This document shows positions 1 to 8,778 of a DNA stretch of 64,000 nt, piece after piece. Below the pieces are notes generated by a model. The model made no database searches, was not told the origin of the DNA, and saw nothing but the letters and a program-made list of their open reading frames with translations. Numbering within the stretch: position 1 is the stretch's first letter; each line of letters begins with the position of its first letter. The DNA is taken from contig NZ_CP032762.1 of the NCBI RefSeq assembly GCF_003641205.1, positions 2,976,001 to 3,040,000 on the forward strand, read 5' to 3'. The position numbers and the translations under genes are program-made. The DNA comes from Rhodococcus sp. P1Y (GTDB lineage: Bacteria > Actinomycetota > Actinomycetes > Mycobacteriales > Mycobacteriaceae).

Positions 1-1
1 T

Positions 2-103
2 GGGGACACAGGCGCTCGCGATTTTCTTCGCGGCCGTGACGACGTGGCCTTCGTGGAGTGTTCCGAGTGGGCGACGGGTGTGGACCAGGACTATCGATCG
101 TGA
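2..103 (+). CDS. C-terminal fragment of an unidentified protein cut by the window edge
   Basis: An open frame enters from the left edge and reads GDTGARDFLRGRDDVAFVEC followed by SEWATGVDQDYRS before a TGA at 101-103. Composition and codon choice look like real coding sequence in this GC-rich genome, and the 70 bp to the next (convergent) gene fits the tight spacing seen elsewhere. Only about 33 residues are visible and I do not recognise the family. It could be spurious, because any frame is open easily at this GC content. Confidence 0.35.
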   Translation, partial: GDTGARDFLRGRDDVAFVECSEWATGVDQDYRS

Positions 104-173
104 TCGTCGTTGGCTCGACAGGCACGAGAGCGGCTGTTGTCGCAGGTCGATGGCGGACTGTGGGAGTTCGAAC

Positions 174-1016
174 TCACGCCCCGTAGGAACTCGGTGGGAC
201 GCCGACGAGTTCGGTGAACTCACGAGAGAAGTGCGCCTGGTCGAACCAGCCGTATCGCGCGGCCAGGTCCGCGAGCGATCCGTCGTACCCGCCGTCCAGT
301 TCGCTCACGACGTCGTGGATGCGGTACCGCGCGAGGGCCCATTTGGGCGGCGCTCCGATGTATTTCGCAAACAGTCGTTGCAACCGACGCGCGCCGATGT
401 TGCAGTGTGCCTCGACCTGCGCGACGCGAATCAACGTGCGATCGTCCAACATGGCCGCGATGATGCCGAGTAGCTCTTCGTAGTCGGGATCGGTTGTGCG
501 ACCGAGGTTCTCCAACGCCGAGTCTGCGCTCTCCCGACAGGCGTCAGCACTCAGGTGCGGTCCGAGTTGGGCCAACGCATCGACCGTCGCTGTCGGAATC
601 TTCGATGGCGGAGACACCGTTTCATCTCGGAGAGACCTCGCATCGGCGCCGGTCAGACTGGTGAAGCCACCGGGGCGGAATTTGATACCGAAGACCCAAC
701 CGATCGCGGCCAGAGTCACGTCGAAGCGGCGAGTGAGAACGCCGGTCACGACGACGGGTCCGCCGAGCGCAGCGACACCGTCACGCACCCAGCCTTTCTC
801 GACGCTGAGGGTGTGCGCGGGATGCGGAAGTGTCGAACTGCGGTACGACGTCCCGGCCGGAAGATCCCAGTGCAGCATCCAGTAGTTCTCCACCCAGGGC
901 GTGAGCGACGGCGCGCACGGCAGCCTGACGAGGTCGACATGCCGGGCCAACTGATCGGGTCGCAGAACACCCGAGCCCGTCGATGTGGGGCCTGTCGGAT
1001 TTTTACTAGCCGTCAC
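174..1016 (-). CDS. AraC-family transcriptional regulator (DUF6597-type sensor plus C-terminal HTH)
   Basis: 280 aa. The N-terminal ~150 residues resemble the DUF6597 ligand domain found in front of AraC-type HTH domains (start LVRLPCAPSLTPWVENYW; internal stretch GWVFGIKFRPGGF). The C-terminal ~100 residues form the double helix-turn-helix: RVAQVEAHCNIGARRLQRLF, then LADLAARYGWFDQAHFSREF and GVPPSSY at the end. That last helix and the G-x-P-x-x-Y close are diagnostic of AraC/XylS DNA-binding domains. It diverges from the VOC gene at 1072 with a 55-bp gap, so that gene is the likeliest target (inference). Ligand unknown. Family call is firm. Confidence 0.88.
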   Translation of the reverse strand: MTASKNPTGPTSTGSGVLRPDQLARHVDLVRLPCAPSLTPWVENYWMLHWDLPAGTSYRSSTLPHPAHTLSVEKGWVRDGVAALGGPVVVTGVLTRRFDVTLAAIGWVFGIKFRPGGFTSLTGADARSLRDETVSPPSKIPTATVDALAQLGPHLSADACRESADSALENLGRTTDPDYEELLGIIAAMLDDRTLIRVAQVEAHCNIGARRLQRLFAKYIGAPPKWALARYRIHDVVSELDGGYDGSLADLAARYGWFDQAHFSREFTELVGVPPSSYGA

Positions 1017-1071
1017 AGGGCGAGTCTAGGAGGCTGGACCGACACGCAACGACTTCTCGAGGAGACCGACC

Positions 1072-1449
1072 ATGACCGATACTCCCGTCGCCACGCTCGC
1101 AATGATCACGCTGGACTGTACGGACCCCGAAGCGAGTGCTTCGTTCTGGTCGTCCCTGCTCGGTTGGGCCATCGTGCACGCCGAAAAGGACTACGCGATG
1201 CTCGCCGGACCTTCTCACGCGCTGGGCTTCGGCCGTGTCGAGGATTACCAGGCTCCGGCATGGCCTAATCCGAGCGGCAGCAAACAGTTTCACTTCGATC
1301 TGTCGGTGGAGGACCTCGACTCCGCGGCACGCAAGGCCGTCGACCTGGGCGCGAGAATGCCCACCGATCAGCCGGGGGAGACCTGGCGCGTACTGCTCGA
1401 CCCGTCCGGGCATCCCTTCTGCCTGACCAAAGCGGAGAACTGGGGCTGA
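1072..1449 (+). CDS. VOC-superfamily (glyoxalase/bleomycin-resistance-like) protein
   Basis: 125 aa, one vicinal-oxygen-chelate module: opening MITLDCTDPEASASFWSSLL with the usual DPEAS-x-FW helix, a central QFHFDLSVEDLDSAARKAVD strand-helix, and the closing RVLLDPSGHPFCL. The ATG follows a GAGG at the right distance (cgaggagaccgaccATG). Such proteins bind small hydrophobic or electrophilic ligands, and some are metal-dependent lyases or dioxygenases. The divergent AraC-type gene suggests ligand-controlled expression. A terminator hairpin lies 35 bp downstream. Substrate cannot be told from sequence. Confidence 0.88.
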   Translation: MTDTPVATLAMITLDCTDPEASASFWSSLLGWAIVHAEKDYAMLAGPSHALGFGRVEDYQAPAWPNPSGSKQFHFDLSVEDLDSAARKAVDLGARMPTDQPGETWRVLLDPSGHPFCLTKAENWG

Positions 1450-1483
1450 ACGATGCTGGTTCCCGGGCATTCGGGAATTCAAG

Positions 1484-1506
1484 GTGCTCGGACGCGAGCA
1501 CTTTTC
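1484..1506 (+). terminator. Intrinsic terminator after the first VOC gene
   Basis: Perfect 7-bp stem GTGCTCG / CGAGCAC around a GACG loop, directly followed by TTTT and then cgctctt. It sits 35 bp past the stop of the VOC gene at 1449. It is one of few stem-plus-U-tract terminators in this window. Confidence 0.75.
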
Positions 1507-1611
1507 GCTCTTGACCTGTATGCCGTGGGATAGGCATGATGTGTGTCAACGTCGCGTGCCGATGACGGACTGCGTCAGGCATGGAGGCGTCGAACTGCCC
1601 TGGAGGCAGCG

Positions 1612-1995
1612 TTGTCTGTTGTTTCGTTCGACCACACCATCATCGTGTCCAAGGACGGCGTCGAGTCGTCCCGATTCTTTCGTGAGTTGTTCGGCCTCCC
1701 CGAGGCCGAATCATGGGGCCCGTTCTCGAACGTCCTGTTGGGCGACGGAACGTTGATTCAATTCGCAACGCCCCCGTTCGAAGAGATTCAGCCCCAGCAT
1801 TACGCCTTTCGCGTGGACGACGCATTGTTCGATCAGGCGTATGCCCGACTGACGTCATGGGGCGTCGAACACTGGGCTGATCCGCGCATGGCTGCACCGG
1901 GGACGATCAATCACGATCACGGCGGGCGGGGAGTCTACTTCCGCGATCCGAGTGGACATTTCATAGAAATGTTGACCACGTCGTACCTGGAGTAG
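1612..1995 (+). CDS. VOC-superfamily protein, second copy, TTG start
   Basis: 127 aa from the TTG at 1612. That start is chosen because GGAGG lies at 1602-1606, five bases upstream, and the VOC fold begins immediately (SVVSFDHTIIVSKDGVESSR). A longer in-frame start at 1543 would add 23 residues with no family character. Visible VOC features: FFRELFGLPEAESWGPF, the HYAFRVDDALFDQAYARL mid-segment, and the closing HDHGGRGVYFRDPSGHFIEM, which carries the His and Glu positions that bind metal in catalytic members. Little sequence is shared with the first VOC protein outside the fold. Function unknown. Confidence 0.82.
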   Translation: MSVVSFDHTIIVSKDGVESSRFFRELFGLPEAESWGPFSNVLLGDGTLIQFATPPFEEIQPQHYAFRVDDALFDQAYARLTSWGVEHWADPRMAAPGTINHDHGGRGVYFRDPSGHFIEMLTTSYLE

Positions 1996-2000
1996 GCGGC

Positions 2001-2615
2001 GTGGGCACAGATGTGCCGTTGTACGGTGACTTAGTGATTCTCGGCCCTGACGACCCCCTTCCTGGGCGGCCGACCCGCATTGTTGTTGCGGGTACGTCAG
2101 GGTCGGGCAAGACGACGCTGTCAGGACGACTTGCGGCGGTACTCGGGACCGAACACACAGAGATCGACGCGCTCTATCACGGCCCTAGTTGGATTCCGCG
2201 TGAGTCGTTCGAATCCGACGTCGACGCATTCAGTAGCCGCGAGTCGTGGGTGACCGAGTGGCAGTACGGCCTGGTTCGCGATCGGCTGGCAGATCGAGCA
2301 GACCTGATGGTCTGGCTCGATCTGCCGCGATCGACAGTCATGCAGCAAGTGATTGCGAGAACCGTCCGACGGCGTCTGCGACGAGAAGTCCTGTGGAACG
2401 GCAACATCGAGGCTCCGCTGCATCGAATATTCGTCGAACGCGATCACATCGTCCGTTGGGCATGGACCACACATCGCACGACCCAGCGGAAAGTGCGTGC
2501 GGTTGCCGAGCGCCGTCCGGACCTCCCCGTAGTCCGACTGAGGTCTCACCACGAGGCCGACCGATGGACGTCGGGACCGCTGGCGGACGCAGCTTCTCAG
2601 GGCTTTCCCTGCTGA
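2001..2615 (+). CDS. Small P-loop NTPase, adenylate-kinase/topology-modulation (FlaR)-like
   Basis: 204 aa, GTG start five bases after the preceding stop, so probably translated with the VOC gene. The Walker A loop is clear: [20 protein letters not shown] (about residues 26-45). It is followed by [18 protein letters not shown], the ID-x-L-x-x-x-x-W pattern of this kinase-like family, and [19 protein letters not shown] as Walker B/lid region. R-rich helices ([16 protein letters not shown]) fit a phosphate-binding lid. Substrate is unknown; homologs are annotated only as AAA or adenylate kinase. The 3' end overlaps nhaA tail-to-tail by 19 bp. Confidence 0.8.
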   Translation: MGTDVPLYGDLVILGPDDPLPGRPTRIVVAGTSGSGKTTLSGRLAAVLGTEHTEIDALYHGPSWIPRESFESDVDAFSSRESWVTEWQYGLVRDRLADRADLMVWLDLPRSTVMQQVIARTVRRRLRREVLWNGNIEAPLHRIFVERDHIVRWAWTTHRTTQRKVRAVAERRPDLPVVRLRSHHEADRWTSGPLADAASQGFPC

Positions 2616-3907
2616 TAGACGTCAGGAATGCCGTCGTGATCGTCGTCTCGGGTCTCGTCCTCGTGAATTTTTCGATAGACCGTATTGCGCGCTCGAAGAA
2701 GGGCCGAGGCCAGCAGGGCCGCCAAGATCGAACCCGTGAGCACACCGATTTTGACGTGGTCGTCGCGTTCGGTACCTGGCCCGAATGCGAGGTCGCCGAT
2801 CAGCAGCGACACTGTGAAGCCGATGCCGGCCAGCATCGAGATTCCGACGACGTCGATCCACTTGACCGTGCTGTCGAGCGACGCCTTCGTGAACTTCGAC
2901 AATAGGAACGTGACCCCGAAAATCCCGACCGTCTTGCCCACCACCAGGCCTGCAACGATTCCGAGCGCCACGGGGTCCGTGATCGCGCTGCTCAATCCGC
3001 TGAAGCCGCCGACGGTCACGCCTGCCGCGCAGAATGCGAACACAGGAATTGCGAGGCCGGCCGAAATGGGTCGAATACGGTGTTCGAAGTGTTCGGCCAG
3101 GCCGGGACCCGCATCCGGTCCGCCCGCCGCACGGCTTCGGATCACCGGCACTGCGAAACCCAGGAGCACTCCCGCGACAGTTGCGTGGATGCCTGACTCG
3201 TGTACCAACACCCACGTTGCAATCGCAAGGGGAATGAGGATCCACCACGACCGTATTCGTTTCTGGACGGCAATCGTGAACAGACCGAGCGGGATCACAG
3301 CGAGAGCGAGCGCTATGAAGTTGACTTCGTCCGTGTAGAAGATCGCAATGACGGTGATCGCCAGGAGGTCGTCCACGACTGCGAGCGTAAGAAGGAATGT
3401 CCTCAGTGCGGTGGGTAGATGGGTGCCGATGACGGCGAGAATAGCTACCGCAAATGCGATGTCGGTCGCTGTGGGAATAGCCCACCCCTGCAATGCGCCG
3501 TCGCCTGTGTTGCGGTTGACGAGCACGAAAATTAGTGCGGGGACCAACATTCCGCCGATTGCGGCCGCAATGGGAAGCGCTGCGCGCTTCGGATCGCGCA
3601 GGTCACCAGCGACGAATTCACGCTTGAGCTCGAGTCCGACGACGAAAAAGAAGATGGCGAGCAACCCGTCGGCCGCCCAAGTGGATATCGTAAGGTCCAA
3701 GTGCACGGCCGACGGTCCGATTCGGAAGTCCATCAGGCTCTGATAGCTCTGCGCGAACGGCGAGTTCGCCCAAACGAGTGCTGCAACAGCCGCGATGAGC
3801 AAGAGAATGCCACCAACGGTCTCTTTGCGAAGCAGCGCAGCTATCCGGTCGGCTTCCGACCAGGAACCGCGGGAGAACAGAGGCGGGCGCGACGAGATTG
3901 TAGGCAT
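2597..3907 (-). CDS. nhaA: Na+/H+ antiporter NhaA
   Basis: 436 aa. Inner-membrane antiporter exchanging Na+ (or Li+) for protons in pH and salt homeostasis. About 12 hydrophobic segments are visible. Family hallmarks: [13 protein letters not shown] in the N-terminal half, the discontinuous helix segment [17 protein letters not shown], and the paired aspartates of the ion site in [22 protein letters not shown] is preceded by GAAAGG. The C-terminal tail is unusual: after the last helix it ends in a short acidic stretch DDDHDGIPD resembling a calcium-binding loop. Overlaps the converging P-loop gene by 19 bp. Confidence 0.96.
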   Translation of the reverse strand: MPTISSRPPLFSRGSWSEADRIAALLRKETVGGILLLIAAVAALVWANSPFAQSYQSLMDFRIGPSAVHLDLTISTWAADGLLAIFFFVVGLELKREFVAGDLRDPKRAALPIAAAIGGMLVPALIFVLVNRNTGDGALQGWAIPTATDIAFAVAILAVIGTHLPTALRTFLLTLAVVDDLLAITVIAIFYTDEVNFIALALAVIPLGLFTIAVQKRIRSWWILIPLAIATWVLVHESGIHATVAGVLLGFAVPVIRSRAAGGPDAGPGLAEHFEHRIRPISAGLAIPVFAFCAAGVTVGGFSGLSSAITDPVALGIVAGLVVGKTVGIFGVTFLLSKFTKASLDSTVKWIDVVGISMLAGIGFTVSLLIGDLAFGPGTERDDHVKIGVLTGSILAALLASALLRARNTVYRKIHEDETRDDDHDGIPDVYQQGKP

Positions 3908-4061
3908 CTGGGCCTTTCGGGTCGGTTGTCACTCGAGTCGAAACAAGAGCGAACAACTTTTGGGCATGGTCGAGTCATGCCGACCAGACTTCCCGGCGCA
4001 CCGCTGACAACTCTACCGAGACGGCGTCGTCCCTGCGAAATCGCGGAGCCTTTCAGCGCCT

Positions 4062-4769
4062 CTAGCAGCCCATCTTCTTCGCCAGTTCGATGATCGAGTC
4101 GGTGCTGTAGGTCCAATCCGTCTCGGCCGAGAGGTCGGTGGTCTGCCGGGGTCCGTGTTCACTCGGGCGGGCGACGAAGGCGGTCTGGAAGCCGCAGTCA
4201 CGAGCTGCTGCCAGATCGGAGTTGTGTGCCGCGACCATCATGCACTCGCCCGGGGCGAGGCCGAGGATGTCTGCGGTGCGGAGATAGGCGTCGGGCATCG
4301 GCTTGTAGGCGCGAACGGGTTCGGCGCCGAGGATCGCGTCCCACGGCAGTCCCGCATTCTTTGCCATGTCGAGCAGAAGCGAGATGTTGCCGTTCGACAG
4401 CGGCGCAACGATGTGTGCGGACTTCAGGAGGGTGATGCCGTCCACGGAGTCCGGCCAGGGATCGAGTCGGTGCCACGCACGATTCAAGTCGACGACGGTT
4501 TCCTCGGGAAGCGTCACCTCGAATTCCGCCAGCACGGTGCGCAAACTTTCGAGATGCAGCACATCTAGGCGAGTGAACTCGCGGCGGCCGGAGCGAACCA
4601 GTTCCATCGCAGGCTGATACAAACTTCTCCAGCGATCGGCGAATGCGTACGAATCCACCGTCGACGGCAGCGCTGCTGCAACCTGTGAGGCGACGCTCGT
4701 TCGCCAGTCGACGACAGTGCCGAAGACGTCGAACAGCAGCGCTTTCGCGGCAGGTAGCTGGGTGGTCAG
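4062..4769 (-). CDS. Haloacid dehalogenase type II (HAD superfamily), probable CTG start
   Basis: 235 aa when read from CTG at 4769-4767. HAD motif I LLFDVFGTVVDWR (nucleophilic Asp) lies upstream of every ATG/GTG/TTG in the frame; starting at the first ATG (4658) would delete the catalytic core. The CTG overlaps the upstream TGA as CTGA and sits 8 bases after GAGGGGG, so translational coupling to the DUF1707 gene is likely. Other motifs: VAPLSNGNISLLL (motif II, Ser), KPMPDAYL (motif III, Lys) and MMVAAHNSDLAAARDCGF (motif IV region). Predicted to hydrolyse 2-haloacids or a related phosphoester. Only the initiation codon is in doubt. Confidence 0.87.
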   Translation of the reverse strand: MTTQLPAAKALLFDVFGTVVDWRTSVASQVAAALPSTVDSYAFADRWRSLYQPAMELVRSGRREFTRLDVLHLESLRTVLAEFEVTLPEETVVDLNRAWHRLDPWPDSVDGITLLKSAHIVAPLSNGNISLLLDMAKNAGLPWDAILGAEPVRAYKPMPDAYLRTADILGLAPGECMMVAAHNSDLAAARDCGFQTAFVARPSEHGPRQTTDLSAETDWTYSTDSIIELAKKMGC

Positions 4770-5200
4770 CGGTCACGCCCCCTCGAGCGGTCGCCGCCGA
4801 ACAACAGGGCGCCGGCGAGCGGGATCAGAAGAAAGAACAACCAGCTGTTCGACACTGGCACAACGAAGAACAGGATCAACGCGATGATGGGGGCAGCACC
4901 CATCACAGCCTTACGCCAGTCCCACCCGTCGTCGGGGACGGGCGGTGTCGATGCGGGAGTTGCAGGCTTGGAGGACTTGGATATGTCGAGCGGGCGAGAC
5001 GCGGTGGGCGCGAGCGACGGCGTCGGCAAATCGGTGAACACGGAGTCGAGTTCGCGACGGGTCGTAGCCGAGGTGACCACGGCGCTGCGCTCGTCGAACT
5101 CCGTCAGGGTCAAACGCCCGTCGCTCAAGTGCTGACTCAGGTTCGAAAGCGCTTGCTCGCGCTCGGCCGTACCTATACGAACGTCCGGGTTGTCTGCCAT
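4766..5200 (-). CDS. DUF1707 (SHOCT-like) membrane protein
   Basis: 144 aa. The N-terminal ~55 residues are a classic DUF1707 module (VRIGTAEREQALSNLSQHL, then GRLTLTEFDERSAVVTSATT and DSVFTDLP). A Pro/Ser/Thr linker follows, then two hydrophobic helices (AVMGAAPIIALILFFVVPV and NSWLFFLLIPLAGALLFGG) and a basic tail. DUF1707 proteins are common in actinobacteria and of unknown role; the layout suggests a cytosolic head on a small membrane anchor. It lies 37 bp downstream of accA3 on the same strand, and its stop overlaps the CTG start of the dehalogenase. Confidence 0.85.
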   Translation of the reverse strand: MADNPDVRIGTAEREQALSNLSQHLSDGRLTLTEFDERSAVVTSATTRRELDSVFTDLPTPSLAPTASRPLDISKSSKPATPASTPPVPDDGWDWRKAVMGAAPIIALILFFVVPVSNSWLFFLLIPLAGALLFGGDRSRGRDR

Positions 5201-5237
5201 GAAAGACAGACTAACCCGGACGTCGTTTTCTTTCGTA

Positions 5238-7034
5238 CTACTTCAGTTCTGCGAGAACGGTGCCTTGGGTGATGGCGGATCCTGGCTGCACGGACAGGCC
5301 CGTGACCACCCCTGCTTTGTGGGCGTTGACGGGGTTTTCCATCTTCATCGCTTCGAGGACGGCGATCAGATCGCCTTCGGCGACCTCCTGGCCCTCTTCG
5401 ACGGCGACCTTGACGACGGTGCCCTGCATCGGTGCGGTGACAGCGTCACCGGAGGCCGCTCCTGCGCCTGCACCACCACGCTTGCGGGGCTTGGGCTTAC
5501 GACGAATCGCGCCGCCGGCGCCGGCTCCTGATCCGCCGCCGAGCGAGAACTGACCAGGAAGCGAGACCTCGACGCGTCGGCCACCGACCTCGACGACCAC
5601 AGCCTGACGGGGCAATGCCTCGTCCTCGTCGATCGGCTCGCCTGCGGTGAACGGGGGAACCTGGTTGTCCCACTCGGTTTCGATCCACCGGGTGTGCACG
5701 GAGAAGGACTCGCCGTCGCCGATGAACGCGGGGTCGGATACCACAGCAGCGTGGAACGGGATGACCGTCGCGAGGCCTTCGACCTTGAATTCGGCCAGCG
5801 CGCGACGCGAGCGTGCGAGCGCTTCCTCGCGGGTCGCGCCGGTGACGATGAGCTTGGCGAGCATCGAGTCGAACTGGCCACCGATCACGGAGCCGGACTC
5901 GACACCGGAGTCGACGCGCACGCCGGGGCCCGAGGGTGCGACGAACGTGGTGACCGGTCCGGGTGCGGGGAGGAAGCCGCGGCCCGCGTCTTCGCCGTTG
6001 ATGCGGAATTCGAAGGAGTGTCCGCGCGGTGTCGGGTCCTCGGTGATGGAGAGTTCTTCGCCGTTGGCGATGCGGAACTGCTGCAGCACGAGGTCGATGC
6101 CGGAGGTCTCTTCGGTGACGGGGTGCTCGACCTGCAGGCGAGTGTTGACCTCGAGGAAGGACACGAGTCCGTCCTGGCCGACGAGGTACTCCACGGTGCC
6201 GGCGCCGTAGTAGCCGGCTTCGCGGCAGATGGCTTTGGCGGAGGAGTGGATCTCGGCGCGCTGCTCTTCGGTCAGGAACGGTGCCGGTGCTTCTTCGACG
6301 AGCTTCTGGAAGCGGCGCTGCAGCGAGCAGTCACGGGTTCCGGCGACGACGACGTTGCCGTGCTGATCGGCGATGACCTGAGCTTCGACGTGGCGGGGCT
6401 TGTCGAGGTAGCGCTCGACGAAGCATTCGCCGCGACCGAAGGCGGAGACCGCTTCACGGGTGGCCGAGTCGAACAGCTCGGGGATTTCCTCGCGGGTGCG
6501 GGCTACCTTCATGCCGCGTCCGCCGCCACCGAAGGCCGCCTTGATGGCAATGGGCAGGCCGTGCTCGTCGGCGAAGGCCAGGATCTCGTCGGCATCTTTG
6601 ACGGGCTCGGACGTGCCAGGGACCGACGGTGCCTTGGCGCGGGCGGCAATGTGGCGGGCGGTGACCTTGTCGCCGAGATCGCGGATGGACTGCGGGGACG
6701 GTCCGATCCAGATCAACCCGGCGTCGATGACTGCCTGGGCGAAGTCGGCGTTCTCGGACAGGAAGCCGTACCCGGGGTGGATGGCGTCGGCGCCGGACTT
6801 CTTCGCGGCGTCGATGATCTTGTCGATGACCAGGTACGACTCTGCGGAGGTTTGTCCGCCGAGGGCGAATGCTTCGTCGGCGAGGCGTACGAAGGGTGCG
6901 TCGGCGTCGGGTTCTGCGTAGACGGCGACACTGGTCAGTCCCGCGTCTGCTGCTGCCCTGATCACCCGTACAGCGATCTCACCGCGATTCGCGACGAGAA
7001 CCTTGGTGATATGCGCACTGGCATGGCTGGGCAC
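5238..7034 (-). CDS. accA3: Acetyl/propionyl-CoA carboxylase alpha subunit (biotin carboxylase + BCCP)
   Basis: 598 aa from GTG at 7034, four bases after AGGAGG; a start at 7166 would add an unrelated leader. Domains: biotin carboxylase ([18 protein letters not shown] at ~10-27; ATP-grasp glycine loop [35 protein letters not shown]) and a C-terminal biotinyl domain with [10 protein letters not shown], biotinylated Lys about 564. It carboxylates biotin with ATP and bicarbonate, and partners AccD-type subunits to make malonyl- or methylmalonyl-CoA. The family is about 600 aa, so complete. In mycobacteria it follows sufE directly; here a PapA-like gene lies between. BirA at 22.3 kb would biotinylate it. 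Confidence 0.96.
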   Translation of the reverse strand: MPSHASAHITKVLVANRGEIAVRVIRAAADAGLTSVAVYAEPDADAPFVRLADEAFALGGQTSAESYLVIDKIIDAAKKSGADAIHPGYGFLSENADFAQAVIDAGLIWIGPSPQSIRDLGDKVTARHIAARAKAPSVPGTSEPVKDADEILAFADEHGLPIAIKAAFGGGGRGMKVARTREEIPELFDSATREAVSAFGRGECFVERYLDKPRHVEAQVIADQHGNVVVAGTRDCSLQRRFQKLVEEAPAPFLTEEQRAEIHSSAKAICREAGYYGAGTVEYLVGQDGLVSFLEVNTRLQVEHPVTEETSGIDLVLQQFRIANGEELSITEDPTPRGHSFEFRINGEDAGRGFLPAPGPVTTFVAPSGPGVRVDSGVESGSVIGGQFDSMLAKLIVTGATREEALARSRRALAEFKVEGLATVIPFHAAVVSDPAFIGDGESFSVHTRWIETEWDNQVPPFTAGEPIDEDEALPRQAVVVEVGGRRVEVSLPGQFSLGGGSGAGAGGAIRRKPKPRKRGGAGAGAASGDAVTAPMQGTVVKVAVEEGQEVAEGDLIAVLEAMKMENPVNAHKAGVVTGLSVQPGSAITQGTVLAELK

Positions 7035-7181
7035 TGAGCCTCCTGGAGTGTCGAGTGTTCTGTGCAGGTGCCGTTTGCGCCGCACTGTTACAAGCGTCTC
7101 TTCGGAGTTTAAGCACAGCCGAGATCGCATCCGAAACTGGAGGGTGATTCTGGGGAACCTCCCCAAAGAACACCACCGCCA

Positions 7182-8657
7182 CTACTGATTGGTAGCAACC
7201 GGACCTGACGCCGCTGCATCGAGCCTTCGTCCGCGGGCAGTCCGGTCGGGGAGGGTGGCGGTGCCGGTGTCGACGACCTCGTCGAGGATGCGCCGCAGCG
7301 CCGCGACGTACTGGTGCACATTCGTCGTCGCCGTTTCGGTGTTCGGGTACCTGGCCGAGATGTTGACACCCCTCGGTGTCCGGTTGATCCAGATGTAGAC
7401 ATCGTGGTCGTACTGCTTACTCCGAAGGGCGCGGGCATTCCAGTCGTGCCAGTGCTCTGCCATCGGAGCGAAACGAACGTCCATGAACGACACGACGAAC
7501 CGTGGTGCCGCAGTGGTGCCCAGCGTGCGGAACACCCGATCGAGTGGAACGCGCGCGACGGGCTTGGTTGCCGTCACCTGCTCGGTGGCCTGAGCGACGA
7601 TGGAACCGAAGGACTCGGCGCCCGCGATGTCGAACGACACCGGGCACAGTCCGACGAACCATCCGAGCGACGACGCCCACTGCGGTTGATCGCGGGTGTG
7701 GACCGGTGTGACCGTCCGAAAGTGCGTGTCACCGGACAGTTCGGCTCCGCCGACTGCGAGTGCGGCGAGCAGCCCCGAGAACAGACTGTTGCCGGTCTTG
7801 CGGCACGAGACGGAAAAAGCATCTGCACGCTCGGCATCGAGGATCCACGCGGACAAACCGCTCTGGGCCGTGTGGTGGCCGTTCGGTGTGCCGATGTCGA
7901 GGGGAAAGGCCGGAAGCTCGCCATTACCCTCGTCGAGGAAGCGTTGCCATGTGACCACCGCTTCGTGGGTGTGTTCGAGCTCCGCGTGAACACGACGTTC
8001 GGACACGCCGAAGTCCAGATAACTCCCCGCTTCGAACAGTCGGGCGGCGGTGCCGTCCTTTGCTTCGGCATACAGCGCAGAGATCTCGTGCGCTACGAGG
8101 ACCGTGGAGAGGCCGTCGATGATCGAGTGGTCGGCGGCGAAAAGGACAGTGATGCGGTCCGGCCCGCGACCTGGGAGCGGTTCGACGGTGACGAACGCGT
8201 ACGACGGCCACGCCAGAGGTGAGGTGAACTCGTCGAACAAATACTGCAGATGCTCGAACACCTCGCTCGACTGCTCGCACCGCTCCTGTTCGACCTGCCA
8301 GATGTCGATGGCACTCTCGGCGGCCGTAACCCTGGACAGCTCGCCCGTGTCCTCGTCGATCGACGCGTGGGAACGCATGGACTCGTGCCGGTCGATCCAG
8401 GCGAGAACGGCCTGGCGAAACGCTGGCTTGTCGAGTGGCCCGTCGATTTCGAATGCCGCGCCGAGCCAGCTTTCCTTGCCTCGCCGCGGGCTCGCGAGAC
8501 TGGTCCGCAGGTGGGCCTCGTGGACGTAGGACGTGGGCCGATCGTCCGGTTGCCATCCGGCGAGCACGGGAGTGCTGGCATGCGGCCCGACGCTCGGAAT
8601 CCATTCGGTCATGGTTCCGGCAGGAATGGCGTAATCGGCCAGCTCGGTGAACTCCAT
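7182..8657 (-). CDS. PapA-type acyltransferase / condensation-domain protein (copy a)
   Basis: 491 aa from ATG 8657, where MEFTELADYAIPAG aligns with the start of the sister gene at 14471. Condensation/CoA-acyltransferase fold: active-site AADHSIIDGLS with His177 and Asp181 (HxxxDG; the first His of HHxxxDG is Asp). Family blocks GSYLDFGVSERR, LPAFPLDIG, LGWFVGLCPVSFD and VSFMDVRFAP match the pattern of mycobacterial PapA1/PapA2/PapA3, which acylate trehalose in sulfolipid and polyacyltrehalose synthesis (family knowledge). Lies between sufE and accA3 with its own promoter and an upstream terminator. Substrates unknown; no PKS or FadD is nearby. Confidence 0.85.
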   Translation of the reverse strand: MEFTELADYAIPAGTMTEWIPSVGPHASTPVLAGWQPDDRPTSYVHEAHLRTSLASPRRGKESWLGAAFEIDGPLDKPAFRQAVLAWIDRHESMRSHASIDEDTGELSRVTAAESAIDIWQVEQERCEQSSEVFEHLQYLFDEFTSPLAWPSYAFVTVEPLPGRGPDRITVLFAADHSIIDGLSTVLVAHEISALYAEAKDGTAARLFEAGSYLDFGVSERRVHAELEHTHEAVVTWQRFLDEGNGELPAFPLDIGTPNGHHTAQSGLSAWILDAERADAFSVSCRKTGNSLFSGLLAALAVGGAELSGDTHFRTVTPVHTRDQPQWASSLGWFVGLCPVSFDIAGAESFGSIVAQATEQVTATKPVARVPLDRVFRTLGTTAAPRFVVSFMDVRFAPMAEHWHDWNARALRSKQYDHDVYIWINRTPRGVNISARYPNTETATTNVHQYVAALRRILDEVVDTGTATLPDRTARGRRLDAAASGPVATNQ

Positions 8658-8709
8658 GCAGCCCTGAACCATCTCTCGGAAACGACTTGAAACAACAACA
8701 ACTGCCTCG

Positions 8710-8739
8710 AGTGTACGAGAGGAAAGGTGTATCGATCAA
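8710..8739 (-). promoter_or_regulatory. Candidate sigma70-type promoter of PapA-type gene a
   Basis: Reading the minus strand: TTGATC (8739-8734), an 18-bp spacer, then TACACT (8715-8710). This predicts a start near 8703 and a ~46-nt leader to the ATG at 8657. It lies just past the hairpin that ends sseA-sufE, so the PapA gene has a separate transcription start. Confidence 0.6.
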
Positions 8740-8743
8740 GACA

Positions 8744-8766
8744 ACCCACGGGTTCGCACCGTGGGT
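8744..8766 (-). terminator. Hairpin terminator after sufE
   Basis: Perfect 8-bp stem ACCCACGG / CCGTGGGT with a 7-base loop, beginning 12 bases past the sufE stop. On the minus strand it is followed by TGTCTTG, a weak U-rich tail. Likely ends the sseA-sufE message. Confidence 0.6.
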
Positions 8767-8778
8767 CGCCTCGACCGT

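Noticed and set aside
160..180. GAGTTCGAACTC near the first stop, resembling a tRNA T-loop
   Set aside because: No acceptor, D or anticodon arms fit around it; it is a chance palindrome at the end of the AraC gene.
5694..7037. 447-codon frame antisense to accA3, and a similar 545-codon frame antisense to accD5 (20507-22144)
   Set aside because: Both mirror strongly coding genes; the translations are Asp/Gly/Val-rich without family motifs.
7151..7165. TGGGGA-acc-TCCCCA hairpin downstream of papA copy a as a terminator
   Set aside because: Only 6 bp with no U-tract; too weak to call, though it could slow polymerase.
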